Shown: piece after piece, positions 14,295 to 18,344 of the stretch
Position numbering within the stretch: position 1 is the first letter of the stretch
How the letters are laid out: each line of letters starts with the position of its first letter
DNA from: JBNKDD01 sp050288085
GTDB taxonomy: Bacteria > Chloroflexota > Anaerolineae > Aggregatilineales > UBA3940
Direction: 5' to 3'
NCBI GenBank assembly: GCA_050288085.1
Contig: JBNKDD010000099.1
Coordinates: 1-18,344, forward strand
Length of the DNA: 18,344 nucleotides
Position numbers and translations under genes: made by a program
Notes under the pieces: generated by a model
Told to the model about the DNA's origin: nothing
The model's input: the letters and a program-made list of their open reading frames with translations, nothing else
The model's database searches: none

Positions 14295-14322
14295 AAAAAG
14301 GAAAGCTTCAGCCTTCCTTTTT
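14295..14322. terminator. Bidirectional-looking terminator after the methyltransferase-like gene
   Basis: AAAAAGGAA (14295-14303) pairs with TTCCTTTTT (14314-14322), with an inner GC pair and a TTCA loop. A T-run follows on either strand. It lies 35 nt past the end of the gene at 14358 and ends its minus-strand transcript. Confidence 0.7.
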
Positions 14323-14357
14323 GATGAATAACGGGACGGGCATGCCGTGTCCCAGAC

Positions 14358-14954
14358 TTACTCCCCGACTCTCAACCGTGGGAAGAAGCGCCCGGTGCGC
14401 CGCTGATAATCACGATAGGCATCACCGAACCGCTCGATCAACATTGCTTCTTCTCTCGGTATCCGCAAGATGACCAATACCAGGGCAAGCGCTAACGTCG
14501 TCGCCATGAACCAGTTAGCCGCGATCAGACTCAGCCCGCTGAAAAACAATATCCCGACCGCATACAGCGGGTGGCGCACCCAGCGATAAGGGCCATGTGT
14601 GATCAGCTCGTGATCCTCGCGGGTGACAACCGTACGGGTGACGTTATTGCCGATGGCCCGCGTTGACCAATAAGCCAGCGGGATGACCAGGGTAACGATT
14701 CCCACGCCCACCCAGCGTAACCAGTTCGGCAGCACAACCGATGACCAATCCATCCAACGCGGGTTGATCATATACACAAACAGGCTCAACCACCCGGCCA
14801 ATCCTAGCAGCCGCAGCGGAATCCAGATCGCTGCGCCTTCTTCCTTCTGCGAGACATCGCCCCCGGCTTTCCGGGCCTGGGCGCGGTGAGTGGCGACAAT
14901 CAAGAAGTTCGCGAGAAACAGGATCGTAAAGGCTGTTCTAAATGTCAGTTCCAT
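14358..14954 (-). CDS. Isoprenylcysteine carboxyl methyltransferase-like membrane protein
   Basis: The 198-residue membrane protein has about five hydrophobic segments. The C-terminal catalytic signature of the ICMT/phospholipid methyltransferase superfamily is clear: HGPYRWVRHPLY (120-131) and EEAMLIERFGDAYRDY (168-183), then GRFFPRL. These residues bind S-adenosylmethionine in known members. Bacterial homologues are usually of unknown substrate and may methylate lipids, quinones or small molecules. It is a single-gene unit, with a good promoter and an overlapping 24-bp palindrome upstream and a terminator downstream. ATG 14954 has no strong Shine-Dalgarno sequence (GGAAAA 9 nt away). The control of this gene looks tight, but its role is unknown. 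Confidence 0.85.
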   Translation of the reverse strand: MELTFRTAFTILFLANFLIVATHRAQARKAGGDVSQKEEGAAIWIPLRLLGLAGWLSLFVYMINPRWMDWSSVVLPNWLRWVGVGIVTLVIPLAYWSTRAIGNNVTRTVVTREDHELITHGPYRWVRHPLYAVGILFFSGLSLIAANWFMATTLALALVLVILRIPREEAMLIERFGDAYRDYQRRTGRFFPRLRVGE

Positions 14955-14978
14955 GATAAATTTTCCGTCAGCTATATT

Positions 14979-15002
14979 TATATTTAGGATATCCTAAATA
15001 TA
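14979..15002. promoter_or_regulatory. 24-bp perfect palindrome, operator candidate
   Basis: Every base pairs about the centre between 14990 and 14991; the core is TTTAGGATATCCTAAA. It covers the -10 and start region of the promoter at 14997-15025, 25-48 bp before the start codon, so a bound dimer would block transcription. TTAGG/CCTAA half-sites occur in DtxR/IdeR-type iron boxes, but the spacing here differs, so I do not name the regulator. Confidence 0.65.
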
Positions 15003-15025
15003 GCCGAAAAAGAGATGGCCGTCAA
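14997..15025 (-). promoter_or_regulatory. Sigma-70-type promoter of the ICMT-like gene
   Basis: On the minus strand TTGACG (15025-15020) is followed after 17 bp by TATATT (15002-14997). The -10 is the first part of the palindrome at 14979-15002. Confidence 0.65.
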
Positions 15026-15050
15026 CCTTGTTTTTCTTGGCGGATCATGA

Positions 15051-15072
15051 TCAACCTGTCGTATCAGGTTGA
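15051..15072. promoter_or_regulatory. Inverted repeat between the divergent transcription units
   Basis: TCAACCTG and CAGGTTGA form a perfect 8-bp inverted repeat with a 6-bp spacer. It lies 26 bp behind the -35 of the ICMT-like promoter and about 110 bp ahead of the -10 candidate of the first dehydrogenase. It may be a binding site for a dimeric regulator. Nothing else is evident in 15073-15181. Confidence 0.35.
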
Positions 15073-15181
15073 AGTTGCGCGGTTTGTTCGCGTCAGCCTT
15101 TGTACAGGCCAGCCAAAATTTGGGTACTTAAGTTCTCCCTACTGTATGTAAATCGTCATATTCAAAAGCAGAAATCCCCCT

Positions 15182-15187
15182 TATAAT
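15182..15187 (+). promoter_or_regulatory. -10 element candidate of the first glutamate dehydrogenase gene
   Basis: TATAAT is a perfect -10 but the -35 region (TATTCA at 17 bp) is poor, which would suit an activator-dependent promoter. A start near 15194 would give a leader of about 130 nt. Confidence 0.4.
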
Positions 15188-15326
15188 GAGAGAAGAATAT
15201 GAAAAAAATTTCTTCCTCAATGAAGCAGCCCACGAACCACTACGATACGATTACGTTGTGTAGCACGGCCTGTCGCTGCACTGATTGATGTACCAGATAA
15301 TTGATTCCCAAAGGAGTTAGTTTTGT

Positions 15327-16622
15327 ATGGATAAACCAATGGAAACCGAGCAGCAAACCTATCGTGATCCAATGCTGGTCATGGCTGATGTCCAATTAAA
15401 ACGGGCTGTCGACCGGCTGGGTTACGATGATGCGATGCTCGCCTGGCTCCGCACGCCGGAGCGCAAGTTAGAGGTTGCCGTACCGATCAAGATGGACGAC
15501 GGCCAGATACGGGTGTTTAAGGGCTACCGGGTGCAGCATTCGACTGCTCGCGGCCCGGCCAAAGGCGGCATCCGTTATCACTCTGGCGTCACGATGGAAG
15601 AGGTACAGGCCCTCGCCACCCTGATGACCTGGAAATGCAGCGTCGCCGGGCTGCCCTTCGGTGGGGCCAAAGGCGGGATCGAAGTGGATGCCCGTTCCCT
15701 GTCACCGGGTGAAATGGAGCGCATGACCCGCCGTTACGCCGCGATGATCCTCCCGATCGTCGGTTCCCGGCGTGATGTGCCCGCCCCTGACGTAGATACT
15801 GATGCGCAGGTGATGGCCTGGTTTAATGACACCATCACCATGTTTACCGGCCATTCCGATCCGGCAGTCGTGACCGGTAAGCCCATCGACCTGGGCGGAT
15901 CGCTGGGACGGGCCGAGGCCACCAGCCGAGGTCTGGCTTTAGTCACCGGCTTTGCCCTGGAAAAGATGGGCATTCCTCCCGATGCTACCTCAATCGCCAT
16001 TCAGGGTTATGGCAAGGTCGGGCGGTACTATGCGGAAATCATGAACCGGGACTACGGCGCTAAGGTTGTAGCCGTCAGTGATGTGACCGGAGCCTGGTAT
16101 AACCCCAAGGGCCTTGATCCCTTCGAAGTGAGCCAGTATGCCAAGGCTAACGGCGGCTTGCTCCAGGGATACGGCGACGGTAAGACCGATGTCGAAGCGA
16201 TCGGCAATGAAGAACTGCTGACGCTGGATGTAGATGTGCTGGCCCCGTGCGCCATCGAAGGGCAGATCACCGCACAAAACGCCCACGAAATCCGGGCAAA
16301 GCTGATCGCCGAAGGCGCGAACGGCCCCACCACGCTCGAAGGGCACGAAATCCTGACCGAGCGCGGCATCCAGGCGATCCCCGATATCCTCGCCAATGCC
16401 GGTGGTGTTACCGTTTCCTATTTCGAATGGGTCCAGGGCTTGCAGTTCTATCACTGGACATTGGACGAAGTAGAAGCTCGTCTGTACAACATCATGCGTG
16501 ATTCGTTTGAGGCGGTATGGCGGGTATCACAGGATCATAAAATCAGTCTGCGCGGAGCGGCTTTCATGGTCGCCGTCAGCCGGGTTGCTGAGACCATGCT
16601 GACCCGCGGATTGTTCCCCTAA
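15327..16622 (+). CDS. gdhA: Glu/Leu/Phe/Val dehydrogenase family, glutamate dehydrogenase, copy 1
   Basis: The 431-residue enzyme interconverts glutamate and 2-oxoglutarate plus ammonia with NAD(P), in the cytoplasm, probably as a hexamer. Substrate-site residues are in place: Lys79 in GPAKGGIRYH, Lys103 in MTWKCS, Lys115 in FGGAKGG and Asp155 in DVPAPD. The nucleotide-binding Rossmann motif is GYGKVG (227-232). The C-terminus has NAGGVTVSYFEWVQ, typical of the family. The ATG at 15327 has AAGGAG 10 nt upstream. A strong terminator follows at 16649-16681, so it is transcribed alone. A paralogue lies downstream. Preference for NAD or NADP, and for glutamate over other amino acids, cannot be fixed by eye. 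Confidence 0.93.
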   Translation: MDKPMETEQQTYRDPMLVMADVQLKRAVDRLGYDDAMLAWLRTPERKLEVAVPIKMDDGQIRVFKGYRVQHSTARGPAKGGIRYHSGVTMEEVQALATLMTWKCSVAGLPFGGAKGGIEVDARSLSPGEMERMTRRYAAMILPIVGSRRDVPAPDVDTDAQVMAWFNDTITMFTGHSDPAVVTGKPIDLGGSLGRAEATSRGLALVTGFALEKMGIPPDATSIAIQGYGKVGRYYAEIMNRDYGAKVVAVSDVTGAWYNPKGLDPFEVSQYAKANGGLLQGYGDGKTDVEAIGNEELLTLDVDVLAPCAIEGQITAQNAHEIRAKLIAEGANGPTTLEGHEILTERGIQAIPDILANAGGVTVSYFEWVQGLQFYHWTLDEVEARLYNIMRDSFEAVWRVSQDHKISLRGAAFMVAVSRVAETMLTRGLFP

Positions 16623-16648
16623 ACTTTCCTTCTACTGGATAACCCATC

Positions 16649-16681
16649 AACCCCAATTCTCTAACGAATTGGGGTTTTTTT
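16649..16681 (+). terminator. Intrinsic terminator of the first glutamate dehydrogenase gene
   Basis: AACCCCAATTC (16649-16659) and GAATTGGGGTT (16666-16676) form an 11-bp perfect stem with a 6-nt loop, running into seven T residues. This is a textbook Rho-independent terminator. Confidence 0.92.
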
Positions 16682-16758
16682 CTAACCATCACGGCGCGAA
16701 AACGGGTATATACTGAAGTTATATCGTTCTGTTCTCAATACACAAGGGAGTAGTTTCT

Positions 16759-18021
16759 ATGCAGGACTCGACCGTAGAGGAACTCAATCCATTTGCTATT
16801 GCACAGGCTCAACTCGATCAAGCCGCTGAATTCCTGGGACTTGAACCCGCAGTTCATGCATTGCTTCGCCAGCCTATCCGCGAACTGCATGTTACACTGC
16901 CGGTCAGGATGGATGATGGCACCACTCAGGTATTTAGTGGTTTCCGCGTTCAATACAACGATGCCCGCGGACCGACGAAGGGCGGTATCCGTTTTCACCC
17001 TGGCGAGACGGTTGATACCGTCAGGGCTTTGGCCGCCTGGATGACCTGGAAGTGTGCTGTTGTGGAGATTCCACTGGGTGGTGCTAAGGGTGGCGTGATC
17101 TGTAATCCAAAGGAGCTGTCAACCGCCGAGCTGGAACGTTTGAGCCGGGCCTATGTCCGCCAGGTTGGGCGCATCATCGGACCAGAGATGGATGTGCCTG
17201 CACCAGATGTCTACACCGATCCTCAGATCATGGCTTGGATGGCAGATGAATATGCTTTCCTTAAGGGTCAAAATGAGTTTGGCGTGATCACCGGCAAGCC
17301 AATTGCCCTGGGTGGCTCACTGGGACGTGGCGATGCGACGGCCCGCGGTGGGATGTATACCATTCGGGAAGCGGCGAAGGCAATAGGGTTGGAGACACAC
17401 GGCGCAACCGTAGCCATCCAGGGCTTCGGTAACGCCGGGCAGTACGCTGCTACCTTAGGCGAGGAGCTGCTTGGCCTCAAAGTAGTGGCAGTATCTGACT
17501 CACGGGGCGGGGTATTCAACGCCGATGGCCTCGACCCTGCTGAGCTGGTTAAATACAAAAAGCAGACTGGCTCGGTGGCTGGCTTCCCCGATACTGAACC
17601 CATCAGCAACGAAGATTTGCTCGAATTGGATGTCGATATCCTTGTTCCGGCGGCGCTTGAGAATGTCATCAAGAGTGGAAACGCCGGGAACGTCAAAGCA
17701 AAGATCAGCGCTGAACTGGCGAATGGTCCCACCACCTTAGAAGCAGATGACATCCTTTACCAGAATGGGGTATATGTCATCCCCGACTTCCTATGCAATG
17801 CCGGTGGTGTAACCGTTTCATACTTTGAAATGGTGCAAAATGCTTATGACTATTATTGGAAACTTGATATTGTCCACGAACGTCTCGATGAAAAAATGAC
17901 GACAGCCTTCCATGCGGTTCACGATGCCGCCCAACGATTCAACGTCAACAATCGGGTTGCGGCCTACATTGTTGCCGTAGACCGGGTAGCAGAAGCCGTT
18001 CGGCTGCGTGGATGGGCCTAA
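16759..18021 (+). CDS. Glu/Leu/Phe/Val dehydrogenase family, glutamate dehydrogenase, copy 2
   Basis: The 420-residue protein is a clear paralogue of copy 1. Lys74 (GPTKGGIRFHP), Lys98 (MTWKCA), Lys110 (LGGAKGG) and Asp150 (DVPAPD) are kept, so it should be catalytically competent. The Rossmann motif is GFGNAG and the C-terminus has NAGGVTVSYFEMVQ. The sequence has diverged widely from copy 1, and its third codon positions look less GC-rich, so a recent tandem duplication is unlikely. AAGGGAG lies 8 nt before ATG 16759. A TATACT at 16709-16714 could be its -10, without a good -35. A terminator separates it from copy 1. It may have the opposite metabolic direction, another cofactor, or a regulatory role in a mixed hexamer as known in Thermus. 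Confidence 0.92.
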   Translation: MQDSTVEELNPFAIAQAQLDQAAEFLGLEPAVHALLRQPIRELHVTLPVRMDDGTTQVFSGFRVQYNDARGPTKGGIRFHPGETVDTVRALAAWMTWKCAVVEIPLGGAKGGVICNPKELSTAELERLSRAYVRQVGRIIGPEMDVPAPDVYTDPQIMAWMADEYAFLKGQNEFGVITGKPIALGGSLGRGDATARGGMYTIREAAKAIGLETHGATVAIQGFGNAGQYAATLGEELLGLKVVAVSDSRGGVFNADGLDPAELVKYKKQTGSVAGFPDTEPISNEDLLELDVDILVPAALENVIKSGNAGNVKAKISAELANGPTTLEADDILYQNGVYVIPDFLCNAGGVTVSYFEMVQNAYDYYWKLDIVHERLDEKMTTAFHAVHDAAQRFNVNNRVAAYIVAVDRVAEAVRLRGWA

Positions 18022-18055
18022 ACATTTGTCGTTGAATTAATCTAGTCTGATAGTC

Positions 18056-18088
18056 GTAGGGGTGAAGCATTGCTTCGCCCCTACTCTT
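18056..18088 (+). terminator. Long hairpin after the second dehydrogenase, GTAGGGGCGA repeat copy 1
   Basis: GTAGGGGTGAAGC (18056-18068) pairs with GCTTCGCCCCTAC (18072-18084) over 13 positions with one G-T wobble, loop ATT, followed by TCTTTT. It can end the dehydrogenase transcript. The outer arm GTAGGGGCGA recurs at 18321-18344, so it is also a member of a dispersed palindrome family. Confidence 0.6.
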
Positions 18089-18121
18089 TTCTCCAAGGGC
18101 AATCGCTTCAAACCTGCCGGA

Positions 18122-18187
18122 ACGACTAAAGGTCGTCATAAACTTCGCGGCAAAAATGAACTTGGAGCCACGAAGTTTATTCGTGGC
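18122..18187. repeat. Cluster of small hairpins in the 3' intergenic region
   Basis: ACGAC/GTCGT (18122-18136) and GCCACGAA/TTCGTGGC (18167-18187) are hairpins with 5-nt loops. In addition ATAAACTTCG and CGAAGTTTAT form a longer inverted repeat around them. The layout suggests a structured non-coding repeat. A 79-codon frame crosses it but has no coding signs. Confidence 0.45.
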
Positions 18188-18320
18188 GGCTTAAGAAAAA
18201 CAAGCACAAAACAATTGCCCTTCCTCTTTTTCTCAGGGTTCTTGGAAGAGAACCGTGCCTATTTGGTAGAATACAGGTACACTACCCAACTTCAACGTTA
18301 GAACCTATCCATAAATCACT

Positions 18321-18344
18321 GTAGGGGCGACTGGCCAGTCGCCC
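18321..18344. repeat. GTAGGGGCGA palindromic repeat copy 2, cut by the window end
   Basis: The window ends inside GTAGGGGCGACTGGCCAGTC followed by GCCC. The last 20 bp form a perfect palindrome around GGCC, with outer arms matching those of the hairpin at 18056-18084. The missing right arm would be CTAC. Confidence 0.55.

Noticed and set aside
17268..17753. Minus-strand frame of 161 codons
   Set aside because: Antisense of the second dehydrogenase, Ser/Pro-rich, no start signals.
18062..18301. Plus-strand frame of 79 codons
   Set aside because: It lies across palindromic repeats and has no ribosome site or domain.

Overview
The window looks like a chromosomal stretch of a Chloroflexota bacterium, possibly Anaerolineae-like. 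This is inferred from the gene set: a stand-alone core methionine synthase, an AcsE/MtgA-type methyltetrahydrofolate methyltransferase, a lipoprotein with a long Glu/Ala/Met-rich linker, and CCTCACCCCC-type dispersed palindromes. No rRNA or marker tree is available to confirm it. Positions 1-14954 are read almost entirely on the minus strand. Two glutamate dehydrogenase genes (15327-18021) are on the plus strand and face away from it. I found no tRNA, rRNA, CRISPR array, transposase or phage gene.

Layout from left to right. 1-787: 5' part of an ABC exporter, cut by the window edge. 1079-1942: methyltetrahydrofolate:corrinoid methyltransferase, behind its own promoter and a leader hairpin with a T-run that looks like an attenuator. 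2132-4903: DNA polymerase I with intact proofreading motifs. 5019-5949: a VapBC-like pair, DUF5615 PIN-like toxin candidate and DUF433+HTH antitoxin candidate, in toxin-first order. 6256-8977: polar amino-acid ABC importer (binding protein, permease, ATPase). Its binding-protein gene carries an in-frame TAG in the middle of an otherwise intact frame. 9120-9994: two tandem paralogous small membrane proteins of DUF3592 type. 10080-11330: membrane-anchored PQQ-type beta-propeller. 11450-14247: probable operon of core methionine synthase, NERD-domain membrane protein and LysE-family exporter. 14358-14954: isoprenylcysteine methyltransferase-like membrane protein, with a 24-bp perfect palindrome over its promoter.

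How the genes may work together. The methyl-THF methyltransferase and the core methionine synthase are separate transcription units, but could be two ends of one corrinoid-dependent route to methionine (inference). The amino-acid importer, the LysE exporter and the two glutamate dehydrogenases suggest attention to amino-acid uptake, efflux and deamination. The most striking observations are the amber codon in the binding protein, a copy of the 3' end of the LysE gene about 1.4 kb away next to the duplicated DUF3592 genes, the reversed toxin-antitoxin pair with a promoter-spanning inverted repeat, and the palindromic operator candidate at 14979-15002. The right end (18056-18344) is non-coding and dense in palindromic repeats.
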